From assembly GCA_001650895.1 (NCBI GenBank), contig LXYH01000059.1, forward strand, positions 62,001 to 126,000: a stretch of 64,000 nucleotides of DNA, written 5' to 3'. The translations under genes and the position numbers were made by a program. Numbering within the stretch: position 1 is the stretch's first letter; each line of letters starts with the position of its first letter. Of the stretch, positions 1 to 7,496 are shown piece by piece. Below the pieces are notes generated by a model. The model was given only the letters and a program-made list of their open reading frames with translations, searched no databases and was not told where the DNA came from. The DNA is from Rhodobacteraceae bacterium EhC02 (GTDB lineage: Bacteria > Pseudomonadota > Alphaproteobacteria > Rhodobacterales > Rhodobacteraceae).

Positions 1-642
1 GGGCCCTTCATCCTGTTCAGCCTGATCAGCGGCAAACAGCCCGATTATCTTCTGCCGGCGATGCCCGCGGCCGCTCTGCTGCTGGCCAATCGCTGGCCCC
101 TGCGCCGCGGCCGACCCTGGATCGTGGCGGCGGTGCTGGTCGGGGTGATGGCGGTGGTCCTGGCGCTGCCGACGGGGGTTTTGGGCCAGCAGGTTTCAGA
201 CTTTCTCGATCTTCCGCTTGCCTTTGTCATCCTCGTGCCACTCGTGCTTGCGCTGGCGGTCCTGATGCGGTGGCCGGGGCTGGTCTGGCTGACAGTGCCC
301 GCCCTGGCGCTGGCGCTGAACACGGCCTATTTCATCGGCCCCGCAGGCAAGATCATGTCCCCCAAGGAGATCGCGGGGATCATCGCGGAACGTGATGGAA
401 GTGTCGGCTATGCCGGATCCGACTATCGCGGGGATTTCCATTTCGCGGGTCGTTTGCAGGCGCCGCTGACGCTGCTGCCGGACGATGCCGCGATTGACGC
501 CTTCGTGCAGGCCAACCCCGAAGGGCTGATCGTCGGGCGGATCGACCAGGCCACAAGGCCCGACTGGGCGCCGCAGCACACCATCCGCTACCGCAAGAGG
601 GATACTTGGGCCGTCTGGAACATCGAGGACAAGGGCCGCTGA
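1..642 (+). CDS. Glycosyltransferase family 39 (ArnT/PMT-like), C-terminal part
   Basis: The frame is open from the first base, so the N-terminus lies outside the window; 213 codons remain. The first visible residues (SLISGKQPDYLLPA) resemble the conserved loop of PMT/ArnT-type polyprenyl-phosphate-sugar transferases that precedes a transmembrane helix. Several hydrophobic helices follow (about residues 21-31, 39-61, 71-91 and 93-113). The last 90 or so residues are soluble, as in many bacterial GT39 proteins that glycosylate lipid or cell-surface acceptors from the periplasmic side. The acceptor cannot be told from this fragment. A short hairpin followed by T residues lies just after the stop. 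The family call is good; the exact role is unknown. Confidence 0.7.
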   Translation, partial: GPFILFSLISGKQPDYLLPAMPAAALLLANRWPLRRGRPWIVAAVLVGVMAVVLALPTGVLGQQVSDFLDLPLAFVILVPLVLALAVLMRWPGLVWLTVPALALALNTAYFIGPAGKIMSPKEIAGIIAERDGSVGYAGSDYRGDFHFAGRLQAPLTLLPDDAAIDAFVQANPEGLIVGRIDQATRPDWAPQHTIRYRKRDTWAVWNIEDKGR

Positions 643-658
643 TCCGCTTGGAGGGGAG

Positions 659-680
659 TGTCCCATGATGGGACAGTTTT
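659..680 (+). terminator. Rho-independent terminator after the glycosyltransferase
   Basis: A 6-bp stem (TGTCCC, loop ATGAT, GGGACA) is followed by GTTTT, starting 16 bases after the stop codon. The stem is short but perfect. Confidence 0.5.
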
Positions 681-867
681 CGATGTGTGGGATTTCAACG
701 GGTTGCGTGGAGGCGTTGGGAGAAAATTGACGATCGGGGGCGGATGACATCTGCACCTGAGAGTTTTCCAGCCTTCCGGTGGAATGTCTTGGAACATCCA
801 GGATGGGACGCAAGCTGCCCTTAGCAATTTGCCCCCCCTGCGCGGAATCAAGGCGCGGTACGCGCCG

Positions 868-1005
868 CCGCGCGATCGCCGACCCGCCCCCTGAGGCGGC
901 GATTTTGCGACTGCTGTGAGATGAACTGAGGCTCGAAGACCGGGCGGGGATAAAGCCCGCTGAATGGGCGTTGCATCGCCACCCCGCGGGTCGGCGATCG
1001 CGCGG
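868..1005. repeat. 18-bp perfect inverted repeat bracketing the first long direct repeat copy
   Basis: Positions 868-885 (CCGCGCGATCGCCGACCC) are the exact reverse complement of 988-1005. The arms are about 100 bases apart and bracket most of repeat copy A. The non-coding DNA from 643 to 1150 holds no convincing gene on either strand; this repeat, the direct repeats and a terminator are all I see in it. Confidence 0.75.
896..996 (+). repeat. 101-bp direct repeat, copy A
   Basis: This block matches 1023-1123 at a constant offset of 127 bases. The start (GCGGCGATTTTGCGA) and the last two thirds, from GGCTCGAAGACCGGGCGGGG to GGGTCGGCG, are almost identical. The differences cluster in about 20 bases near position 911-930. 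It lies in non-coding DNA between the glycosyltransferase and the ABC-F gene. Confidence 0.8.
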
Positions 1006-1022
1006 CTTGGGGCGAGGTTGCG

Positions 1023-1123
1023 GCGGCGATTTTGCGAGGGTTGCGGACTTAACAGAGGCTCGAAGACCGGGCGGGGATAAAGCGCGCTGAATGGGCGTTG
1101 CATCGCCACCCCGCGGGTCGGCG
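1023..1123 (+). repeat. 101-bp direct repeat, copy B
   Basis: Second copy of the 896-996 block, ending 27 bases before the stop codon of the ABC-F gene on the other strand. One visible difference in the shared core is AGCGCGC here against AGCCCGC in copy A. Confidence 0.8.
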
Positions 1124-1150
1124 CGCGCGCGGGGGGATGAAAGGCCGGGC

Positions 1151-2998
1151 TTACGCCTCGGCCTTTTCCAGTTTTTCCAGCGCGGTCATCCACATGCCTT
1201 CGGCACGTTCCAGCGCCTCGCGCAGTTCGGCGTATTTCTTCTGCCAGACGACCAGCTCGTCCTTGCGCTCGTCGTAAAGGGTGGGATCGGCCAGCTTCTT
1301 GGCCAGCTTGTCGCCCATCTCGTTGAGCTTGTTCACCCGCTCTTCGCATTTGCGCACATCGGCGCGCAGGGCCATGATCTGGTCGCGGCTGGGCTTGGGC
1401 GCGGCTTCCTTGGGCTTGTCCTTGGCCTTCGCGGGGGCATCGGATTGCAGCAGCATTTTCCGATAGGTTTCAAGGTCTTCCTCATAGGGTCGCACGGTCC
1501 CGTCCGAGACAAGCCACAGCCGGTCCGCGACCATCGACAGAAGATGCATGTCGTGGCTGACAAGGATCACGGCGCCGGAATAGGCGGTCAGCGCCTCGAC
1601 CAGCGCCTCGCGGCTTTCGATGTCGAGGTGGTTTGTCGGCTCGTCGAGGATCAGCAGATGCGGCGCGGGCAGGGTGGCAAGGAGCAGCGACAGGCGGGCC
1701 TTCTGCCCCCCTGACAGGCGTCCCACCTCGGTCTCGGCCTGCGCGGCACCAAGCCCGAAAGACGCGAGGCGCGCGCGCAGCCTGGCCTGACCTTCCGCGG
1801 GGCGTTCGCGCAGCAGGTGTTGCAGCGGCGTTTCCTCGATGCGCAGTTCATCGACCTGGTGCTGGGCGAAGAACCCGATGCGCAGCTTGCTGGATTGCGT
1901 GGTCTTGCCGCCCATCGCGGCCAGACGGCCGGACAGCAGTTTCGACAGCGTCGATTTGCCCTGACCGTTCTTGCCCAGAAGGGCGATCCGGTCATCCTGA
2001 TCGATACGCAGGTTGAGGTTGCGCAATACGACCGTGTCGCCATAGCCCACGCTGCCATTCTCGATCGAGATGATGGGGGGCGACAGTTCCTCGGGTTCGG
2101 GGAAGGAAAAGACGGTGCGCGCGGCATCTTCGGGCGCGCGGATGGTTTCCATCTTTTCCAGCATCTTGACGCGCGATTGCGCCTGCTTGGCCTTGCTGGC
2201 CTTTGCCTTGAAACGGTCCACGAAGCTTTGCAGATGGGCGCGGCGGGCGTCCTGTTTCTTGGCGGCGGCGGTCAGGATCGCGCGTTGGGCGGCGCGCTGG
2301 CGGGCGAACTGGTCATAATTGCCCGAGTAATAGGTCAGCTTGCGGTCTTCGAGATGCAGGATGCCGCCCACGGCGCGGTTCAGAAGCTCGCGGTCATGGC
2401 TGATGATCAGCACGGTATGCGGATATTTGACGAGGTAGTTTTCCAGCCAGAGCGCACCCTCGAGGTCGAGATAGTTGGTCGGTTCGTCCAGCAGCAGGTA
2501 ATCGGGCTGCGAGAAAAGCACCGCCGCCAGCGCGACGCGCATCCGCCAGCCGCCCGAGAAGGCCGAGCAGGGCATCAGCTGTTCGGCGGCGTCAAAGCCC
2601 AGGCCCCGCAGGATGGATGAGGCGCGCGCCTCGGCCGACCAGGCGTCGATATCGGCAAGCCGAGTCTGCACTTCGCCGATGCGGGCGGGATCGGTCGCGG
2701 TTTCGGCCTCGGACAGCAGTTGGGCGCGTTCGGTATCAGCAGCCAGCACCGTGTCCAGCAGCGAAACCTCGTTGCCCGGCACTTCCTGCGCGACACCGCC
2801 GATACGGGCGCGGGCGGGCAGGGATATCGTGCCGCCTTCCAGGGGCAGTTCGCCCCGGATCAGCTTGAACAGCGTGGTTTTGCCCGCGCCATTGCGGCCG
2901 ATCAGGCCAACCTTGTGACCTGTCGGGATGGTGGCCGAAGCGGCCTCGAAAAGCGGGCGGCCTTCGATGTTGAAGGTAAGATCGGTGATGCGTAACAT
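1151..2998 (-). CDS. ABC-F family ATPase (YheS/Uup-like ribosome-associated factor)
   Basis: A 615-residue soluble protein with two ABC ATPase domains and no membrane segments, the hallmark of ABC-F proteins that bind the ribosomal E-site. The first Walker A is GRNGAGKTT (about residue 35), with a FSGGW signature and LLLDEPTNYLDLE. The second domain has GKNGQGKST, LSGGQKARLS and LILDEPTNHLDIE. A Lys/Ala-rich linker (about 240-270) joins the domains, and the last 110 residues are a charged region likely to form a coiled coil, as in Uup and YheS. I start at MLRITDLTF, because the 12 upstream residues of the longer frame do not look like family sequence. It is transcribed alone. Which ABC-F subtype it belongs to is not settled. 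Confidence 0.88.
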   Translation of the reverse strand: MLRITDLTFNIEGRPLFEAASATIPTGHKVGLIGRNGAGKTTLFKLIRGELPLEGGTISLPARARIGGVAQEVPGNEVSLLDTVLAADTERAQLLSEAETATDPARIGEVQTRLADIDAWSAEARASSILRGLGFDAAEQLMPCSAFSGGWRMRVALAAVLFSQPDYLLLDEPTNYLDLEGALWLENYLVKYPHTVLIISHDRELLNRAVGGILHLEDRKLTYYSGNYDQFARQRAAQRAILTAAAKKQDARRAHLQSFVDRFKAKASKAKQAQSRVKMLEKMETIRAPEDAARTVFSFPEPEELSPPIISIENGSVGYGDTVVLRNLNLRIDQDDRIALLGKNGQGKSTLSKLLSGRLAAMGGKTTQSSKLRIGFFAQHQVDELRIEETPLQHLLRERPAEGQARLRARLASFGLGAAQAETEVGRLSGGQKARLSLLLATLPAPHLLILDEPTNHLDIESREALVEALTAYSGAVILVSHDMHLLSMVADRLWLVSDGTVRPYEEDLETYRKMLLQSDAPAKAKDKPKEAAPKPSRDQIMALRADVRKCEERVNKLNEMGDKLAKKLADPTLYDERKDELVVWQKKYAELREALERAEGMWMTALEKLEKAEA

Positions 2999-3055
2999 GG
3001 GCGGAGCGATGAACCAGCGCCCCGCCCGTGTCAATGTCGATCAGGCGAAAATCGC

Positions 3056-3358
3056 CTATTTCATCAGGGTTTCGACACCATCGACCGGGTAACTGCGATA
3101 GGCGATGGCCGGGCTGTCGCCGTCCAATGCGAAGACATAGACGTGAAAGGCATCCGCGTTCACCGTGGCGCGGCAGAAAACGTCATCTGCGGCGGCGCCG
3201 GCCAGGTCCATGTCGGCCGGGCAGGCGGCCAGGTCGATATGGGGGACGGAGACTTCGAAGACCGCGTAGGTCAGCGGGATCGGCGCGGGCGCATCGGCCA
3301 GCGCCGGGCCGAGGGACAGCGCGATGAGGGCCGGGGCAAGCAGGGGCTTCAGAAACAT
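3056..3358 (-). CDS. Small secreted protein of unknown function
   Basis: A 100-residue protein starting at MFLKPLLAPALIALSLGPALA. Residues 1-21 form a clear Sec signal peptide with an ALA-type cleavage site. The mature part of about 79 residues has two Cys residues (46 and 62) that could form a disulfide bond, and no family I recognise. An open frame continues upstream of this Met, but it runs antisense through ndk and lacks signal-peptide character, so the internal start is preferred. The gene is divergent from ndk. The function is unknown. Confidence 0.65.
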   Translation of the reverse strand: MFLKPLLAPALIALSLGPALADAPAPIPLTYAVFEVSVPHIDLAACPADMDLAGAAADDVFCRATVNADAFHVYVFALDGDSPAIAYRSYPVDGVETLMK

Positions 3359-3547
3359 AGTGTCATCCTTGGATTGTGTGTTGTTCTGGCTTGCACGGCT
3401 GGCTGCGCAAAGACTTACTAAAACGCTCAGAAATAACAACCCCTCATCCGGGCCCATCGGCCTTTTGCGGCAGATATCCCCTTTCACCCCGGAAAACCCC
3501 GTGTTAGAGGCAGCGCAATTTTCAACACAAGCAAGGGAGTGAGCCTC

Positions 3548-3970
3548 ATGGCCATTCAGCGCACCTTTTCCATCATCAAGCCCGACGCCACCAAGCGTAA
3601 CCTGACCGGCGCGATCAACGCCAAGATCGAAGCCGCTGGCCTGCGCATCGTCGCGCAGAAGCGCATCCACATGACCAAGGCACAGGCCGGTCAGTTCTAT
3701 GCCGTGCACGCTGCGCGCCCCTTCTATGACGAACTGTGCGAGTTCATGGCCTCCGAGCCGGTCGTCGTGCAGGTTCTGGAAGGCGAAGACGCCATCGCCA
3801 CCTATCGCGGCGTGATGGGCGCCACCGATCCGGCAGAAGCCGCCGAAGGCACCATCCGCAAGGATTTCGCGATCTCCAAGGGCGAGAACTCGGTCCACGG
3901 GTCGGACGCGCCGGAAACCGCTGCGGAAGAAATCGCCTATTTCTTCGCAGGTCTGGAACTGGTCGGCTGA
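3548..3970 (+). CDS. ndk: Nucleoside diphosphate kinase
   Basis: Transfers the gamma-phosphate from ATP to nucleoside diphosphates through a phospho-histidine, keeping NTP and dNTP pools balanced. The 140-residue length is typical for bacterial Ndk. Visible signatures are the N-terminal [10 protein letters not shown], the central TIRKDFA segment and the active-site segment [19 protein letters not shown], whose His is the phosphorylated residue. An upstream GTG at 3539 would add three residues. The ATG at 3548 gives the usual [14 protein letters not shown] start and has AAGGGAG upstream. A terminator follows closely. Confidence 0.97.
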   Translation: MAIQRTFSIIKPDATKRNLTGAINAKIEAAGLRIVAQKRIHMTKAQAGQFYAVHAARPFYDELCEFMASEPVVVQVLEGEDAIATYRGVMGATDPAEAAEGTIRKDFAISKGENSVHGSDAPETAAEEIAYFFAGLELVG

Positions 3971-3995
3971 TCCATTCGTCTTGTGACGGACAAGA

Positions 3996-4027
3996 GGGGG
4001 TGCCGGATGGCGCCCCCTTCTTCTTTG
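3996..4027 (+). terminator. Terminator after ndk (may work both ways)
   Basis: A 9-bp GC-rich stem (GGGGGTGCC, loop GGAT, GGCGCCCCC, one G-T pair) is followed by TTCTTCTTT. It lies between the convergent ndk and TfoX-domain genes, so it may also stop minus-strand transcripts. Confidence 0.7.
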
Positions 4028-4028
4028 C

Positions 4029-4373
4029 TCAGCGCCGCGCAAGCCTGTCCGGGGTCACGACACCCAGGGCATCCAGCACCGCCTCGAGGTGGCGCAGATC
4101 GGTGTCGTCATGGGTGGCCTTCAGCGCGTCGAAGCGAAGGCGCAGCGCTGCTTTCTCGGCGCCCTTGCAGTCGTTCCAGGGGCGGCCCTGCAAGGCCATG
4201 ACCAGCACGTAATACCCGATGAAATGCGGTCGCACCCCGGCGGCGATCATCCGGCCATAGGCGGCATCGGGGCCAAGGGCGCGCAGATCCTCGGCGCTGT
4301 GGATGCCCGCGCGCGCCAGATCCCGCGCGAAGGCGGGGCCGATATTGGGAATCGTGGTGACAGATGTGGACAT
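4029..4373 (-). CDS. TfoX C-terminal domain (helix-hairpin-helix) protein
   Basis: A 114-residue protein made only of the TfoX C-terminal-like domain. The segment TTIPNIGPAFARDLARAGIHSAEDLRALGP is the usual helix-hairpin-helix start, and YYVLVMALQGRPWNDC is characteristic of the family. In Haemophilus, full TfoX/Sxy regulates competence with CRP; free-standing C-terminal domains like this one are common in alphaproteobacteria and have no proven role. It ends against the ndk terminator and shares its direction with the small ORF and ridA gene upstream. Confidence 0.82.
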   Translation of the reverse strand: MSTSVTTIPNIGPAFARDLARAGIHSAEDLRALGPDAAYGRMIAAGVRPHFIGYYVLVMALQGRPWNDCKGAEKAALRLRFDALKATHDDTDLRHLEAVLDALGVVTPDRLARR

Positions 4374-4433
4374 GGCCCAACTGTGCCAGTACGCGACCGC
4401 GCTGTCACCATCGGCGCACCTGAGGTGGGGCTG

Positions 4434-4556
4434 TCAGATACTGGCGAAATCCGTGAAAACCGGGTCGCGCCCTGTGGCGGCACCCGATGACGCCGTGACG
4501 GGCGCCGGGGTCGGCTGCGGTGCGGCTTGTGGTTTCGGTGTTGCGGATTGCGCCAT
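4434..4556 (-). CDS. Putative 40-residue Pro/Ala-rich small protein
   Basis: The predicted product MAQSATPKPQAAPQPTPAPV... has 40 residues, a Pro/Ala-rich low-complexity first half and a tail ending DPVFTDFASI. An AGGAC ribosome-binding-like sequence lies about seven bases before the ATG on the minus strand. The longer frame starting at 4676 runs through the hairpin at 4643-4686 and is less likely. There is no signal peptide or known domain. A chance ORF cannot be excluded. Confidence 0.4.
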   Translation of the reverse strand: MAQSATPKPQAAPQPTPAPVTASSGAATGRDPVFTDFASI

Positions 4557-4642
4557 GATCTTGTCCTGCCAGAGCCCCTGACGGTCCGATCGGGGCCAGA
4601 GGGATGAAAACTTGTTAACCAAAGCAGGATGACGCAACAAAA

Positions 4643-4686
4643 GGGCGCCGCCGTGTCTGCAATGTGGCAGAAACATGGCGGCGCCC
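4643..4686 (-). terminator. Terminator after the ridA-like gene
   Basis: A perfect 10-bp inverted repeat (GGGCGCCGCC at 4643-4652, GGCGGCGCCC at 4677-4686), read on the minus strand, is followed by TTTTGTTG. It lies 31 bases beyond the stop of the RidA gene. Confidence 0.65.
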
Positions 4687-4716
4687 GATGGGTCGTGCAG
4701 GTGGGTCAGGCCCCGA

Positions 4717-5061
4717 TCACGCCTTTTCGGCGGCGGTCACGATGATCTCGACGCGGTATTTCGGGGCTGCCAGCTTGGCCTCGCCGGTGGCGCGGGCGGG
4801 GGTGTGGCCCTGGGGTACCCAGCCATCCCAGACGGCGTTCATTTCGGCGAAATCGGCCATGTCGGCCAGCCAGATGATGGTCTGCAGGATATGGGTCTTG
4901 TCGCTGCCGGCCTTGGCCAGCAACTCGTCCACCTGGCGCAGGCAATCGGCGGTCTGTTCCGCGACGGTGGCGCCTTCGCCGACCTGACCGGCCAGGTAGA
5001 TGGTGCCGTTGTGCTTGACGATCGCGCTCATGCGCGGGCCGGTTCCGATACGTTCGATCAT
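4717..5061 (-). CDS. RidA family protein (enamine/imine deaminase)
   Basis: A 114-residue RidA/YER057c/UK114-type protein. Members hydrolyse reactive enamine and imine intermediates released by PLP enzymes, or serve in specific catabolic pathways. Family signatures are the N-terminal MIERIGTGPRMS, HNGTIYLAGQVGE and the C-terminal PKYRVEIIVTA. The usual active-site Arg should be in the region around APKYRVEI, although the classic C-terminal motif is shortened here. It sits 111 bases downstream of the dehydrogenase gene on the same strand and may be the last gene of that operon, which ends at the hairpin 4643-4686. Confidence 0.88.
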   Translation of the reverse strand: MIERIGTGPRMSAIVKHNGTIYLAGQVGEGATVAEQTADCLRQVDELLAKAGSDKTHILQTIIWLADMADFAEMNAVWDGWVPQGHTPARATGEAKLAAPKYRVEIIVTAAEKA

Positions 5062-5172
5062 GGGCTGTCCTTTCGTTGGGGCGGTGGTTGCGCCCGCCCG
5101 TGGGGCGCGCGCCTGATCTTGCGGATAGCCGCGCGGGGCAAGCTGTGCAAGGGCCTGCGACAGGCGCCCTGG

Positions 5173-6114
5173 CTAGAATGGCACCGGTGTCAGGGCGGGC
5201 TTGCCATCCAGCACCGCGCGGATATTGGCGCGTTGCAGTTCCCCCATCCGGGTGCGGGTCTCGATGGTGGCGGTGGCGATATGGGGCAGGGGCAGAACAT
5301 CCGGGCGCGTCACAAGGCGCAGGTCGGGGCGCGGTTCGTTGCGAAAGACATCAAGACCCGCGCCACGGATCCCGCCCGCGTCAAGGGCCGCCAGCAGCGC
5401 ACCCTCGTCCACGACGCTGCCGCGCGACAGGTTGATCAGATGCCCGTCCGCCCCCAGCGCCGCCAGAACGCCCGCGTCGATCAGGTTCTCGGTTTCCGGG
5501 CCGCCCACGACCGTGACGAAAAGATCATCGACCGCCGTGGCCAGCGACAGGGCATTGTCGTGAAACTGCCAGCCCTGCGGCGTGTCCTTTGGGCTGCGGG
5601 CGCTGTAATGGACCTCGCATTTGAAGGCGGCCAGCCTGTCTGCCAATTCGCGCCCGATGCGGCCCAGCCCCATGATGCCCACGCGCCGCCCGGTGGCCTT
5701 GCGCGCCAGTGGAGGCCCGCCATTGGCCCAATCGCCGCTGCGGACATTGGCGATGCCGCGCTCGACCTCGCGCAGCAGCCCCAGCCAGATGGCGACACCC
5801 AGATCGGCCACGTCGTCATTCAGCACGTCGGGGGTATTGGTCACGGTGATGCCCCGCGCGGCGGCGGCGGCAAGGTCCACGGCCTCGTAGCCCACGCCGT
5901 AGCGGGCGATCAGCTTGAGGTTGGGCAGCTTGTCCATCTGGGCGGGGCCCAGCGCCTCGTGGCTTTTGCAGGCCATGGCGATCACGGCGTCCCGCGCCGC
6001 TTGCGGCAGGCTGTCCAGATCGGCCAGTGCGGGCAGTTCCGGCCCGCCGAATTCGGCGCGCAGGGCCTGCGCGTCCATGGCGGCATAGGTGCCGATGCTG
6101 AGAACCTCGGTCAT
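5173..6114 (-). CDS. D-isomer-specific 2-hydroxyacid dehydrogenase (glyoxylate/hydroxypyruvate reductase-like)
   Basis: A 313-residue NAD(P)-dependent D-2-hydroxyacid dehydrogenase. The Rossmann motif is GIMGLGRIGRELADRL, and the dinucleotide domain continues with the LINLSRGSVVDEGALLAAL segment. The catalytic Arg/Glu/His should be in LINLSRG, GLDVFRNEP and the LPHIATAT segment near the C-terminus; all three residues are visible. The ATATIETRTRMG tail is common in glyoxylate/hydroxypyruvate reductases. It lies 12 bases behind the SDR gene in a minus-strand operon with a GlcD-type oxidase and a ThDP enzyme. A role in reducing a 2-oxo acid or tartronate semialdehyde is plausible but unproven. 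Confidence 0.9.
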   Translation of the reverse strand: MTEVLSIGTYAAMDAQALRAEFGGPELPALADLDSLPQAARDAVIAMACKSHEALGPAQMDKLPNLKLIARYGVGYEAVDLAAAAARGITVTNTPDVLNDDVADLGVAIWLGLLREVERGIANVRSGDWANGGPPLARKATGRRVGIMGLGRIGRELADRLAAFKCEVHYSARSPKDTPQGWQFHDNALSLATAVDDLFVTVVGGPETENLIDAGVLAALGADGHLINLSRGSVVDEGALLAALDAGGIRGAGLDVFRNEPRPDLRLVTRPDVLPLPHIATATIETRTRMGELQRANIRAVLDGKPALTPVPF

Positions 6115-6126
6115 ATGGGCTGTTCC

Positions 6127-6867
6127 TTATCCGCGTCCGATGAAGGGCATGGTCGTGGGCATGACTGTCAGGAACTGCACATTGGCGCCATCGGGCAGGC
6201 TGGCCATGTGCAACACGCTGTCTGCCACGACAGAGACATCGATCATCGCCTCGGGACGGATCGCGCCATCGGCCTGCATCACCCCCTTGGCCATGCGGTC
6301 GGCCATCCCGGACATGGCATTGCCGATGTCGATCTGCCCGCAGGCGATCCCGAAGGGGCGCCCGTCAAGCGACAGGGCGCGTGTCATGCCGGTGACCGCG
6401 TGTTTTGCGGCCGTGTAGGCGATGGTGCCGGGGCGCGGCGCATGGGCGCTGATCGAGCCGTTGTTGATGATGCGCCCGCCCTGCGGTTCCTGCGCGCGCA
6501 TCCGGGCAAAGGCCGCGCGGGCGCAAAGGAACACGCCCGTCACGTTCACATCTAGCACCGCGCGGAAATCATCGGGCGCGATCAGGTCCGGCGTGTCCGC
6601 CCCAAGGTTGCGGCCCGCGTTGTTGAACAGCACGTCGATCCGGCCCCAGGTCTGCATGACGGTGTCGAAGGCGGCATTCACCGCCGCCTCGTCCGTCACG
6701 TCACAGGGCAGGACAAGGGCGTTTGCATGCCCTTCGGCACTGTCGGCCAGCGCCGCGGCGCGTCGGCCCAGCAGGGCCACGCGCCAGCCCTGCGCCAGCG
6801 CCAGCCGCGCCGTGGCGCGGCCGATGCCGCTGCCGGCACCGGTGACGATGATGGTGCGCGCGGTCAT
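6127..6867 (-). CDS. SDR family oxidoreductase
   Basis: A 246-residue classical short-chain dehydrogenase. The cofactor motif TGAGSGIG is at the N-terminus (about residue 10), the structural NNAG motif follows NVLFNNAGRN, and the catalytic residues are Ser in NGSISAH and the YTAAK Tyr/Lys pair. The start codon overlaps the stop of the upstream GST gene by 4 bases, so the two are translationally coupled. Its substrate is likely an alcohol or hydroxy acid of the surrounding catabolic island, but it cannot be named from sequence. Confidence 0.9.
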   Translation of the reverse strand: MTARTIIVTGAGSGIGRATARLALAQGWRVALLGRRAAALADSAEGHANALVLPCDVTDEAAVNAAFDTVMQTWGRIDVLFNNAGRNLGADTPDLIAPDDFRAVLDVNVTGVFLCARAAFARMRAQEPQGGRIINNGSISAHAPRPGTIAYTAAKHAVTGMTRALSLDGRPFGIACGQIDIGNAMSGMADRMAKGVMQADGAIRPEAMIDVSVVADSVLHMASLPDGANVQFLTVMPTTMPFIGRG

Positions 6868-7496
6868 GCGGGCATCGGGATCGGGCCCATGTCGCTGGGC
6901 ACCTGGTAGCCGCGCTGCACGGCGGGGCGTGCGGCCACCTGGCGATACCAGCGCAGGACATTGGAGAAGGCGGTCAGGTCGATCTCGTGCCAGTCATGGC
7001 GCGCGGCCCAGGGAAAGATCGCCATGTCGGCGATGGAATAGTCGCCCGCGACATATTCGTGATCGGCCAGTTGCCGGTCGAGCACGCCGTAAAGGCGCTT
7101 GGCTTCCTTGGCGAAGCGTTCCTCGGCGGGTTGCGACAGGCCGCGATTGAACTTGAGGAAGACATGCGCCTGTCCCAGCATCGGGCCAAAGCCGCCCATC
7201 TGCCACATCAGCCATTGCATCACGGCGGCGCGGGCCTTGACCTCGGTGGGCAGGAATTTCCCGTATGTCTCGGCCAGGTAGATCATGATCGCGCCGGATT
7301 CGAACTGGCTGACGCCGGTGTCGTGATCCACGATGGCGGGGATCTTGTTGTTGGGCGAGATCTTGAGGAAATCGGGGGCGAACTGTTCATCCTTGCCGAT
7401 GTTCACCGCGTGGGCGGCATAGGGCAGGCCAAGTTCCTCCAGCAGGATCGAGACCTTGCGCCCGTTGGGGGTGGTCCATGTGTAGAGATCGATCAT
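6864..7496 (-). CDS. Glutathione S-transferase family protein (Nu-class/YfcG-like)
   Basis: A 210-residue cytosolic GST-fold protein. The N-terminal thioredoxin-like domain starts YTWTTPNGRKVSILLEELG, which matches YfcG/YghU (Nu-class) enzymes where a Thr/Asn pair activates glutathione. The cis-Pro is in NNKIPAIVD, and ESGAIMIYLAE is the glutathione-binding segment. Nu-class enzymes act as disulfide reductases or peroxidases. It overlaps the SDR gene downstream by 4 bases and the oxidase gene upstream by 1 base, so it is firmly in the operon. Confidence 0.9.
   Translation of the reverse strand: MIDLYTWTTPNGRKVSILLEELGLPYAAHAVNIGKDEQFAPDFLKISPNNKIPAIVDHDTGVSQFESGAIMIYLAETYGKFLPTEVKARAAVMQWLMWQMGGFGPMLGQAHVFLKFNRGLSQPAEERFAKEAKRLYGVLDRQLADHEYVAGDYSIADMAIFPWAARHDWHEIDLTAFSNVLRWYRQVAARPAVQRGYQVPSDMGPIPMPA

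Noticed and set aside
868-1123. CRISPR array
   Set aside because: Only two long copies with offset 127, no short regular repeats and spacers, and no cas genes.
5062-5172. tRNA or small RNA in the gap before the RidA gene
   Set aside because: I saw no cloverleaf, and no CCA or anticodon-arm pattern; the sequence is simply GC-rich.
4675-6555. Plus-strand open frame of 626 codons
   Set aside because: Antisense to the RidA, hydroxyacid dehydrogenase and SDR genes, with the same His/Gly/Ala-rich shadow composition.
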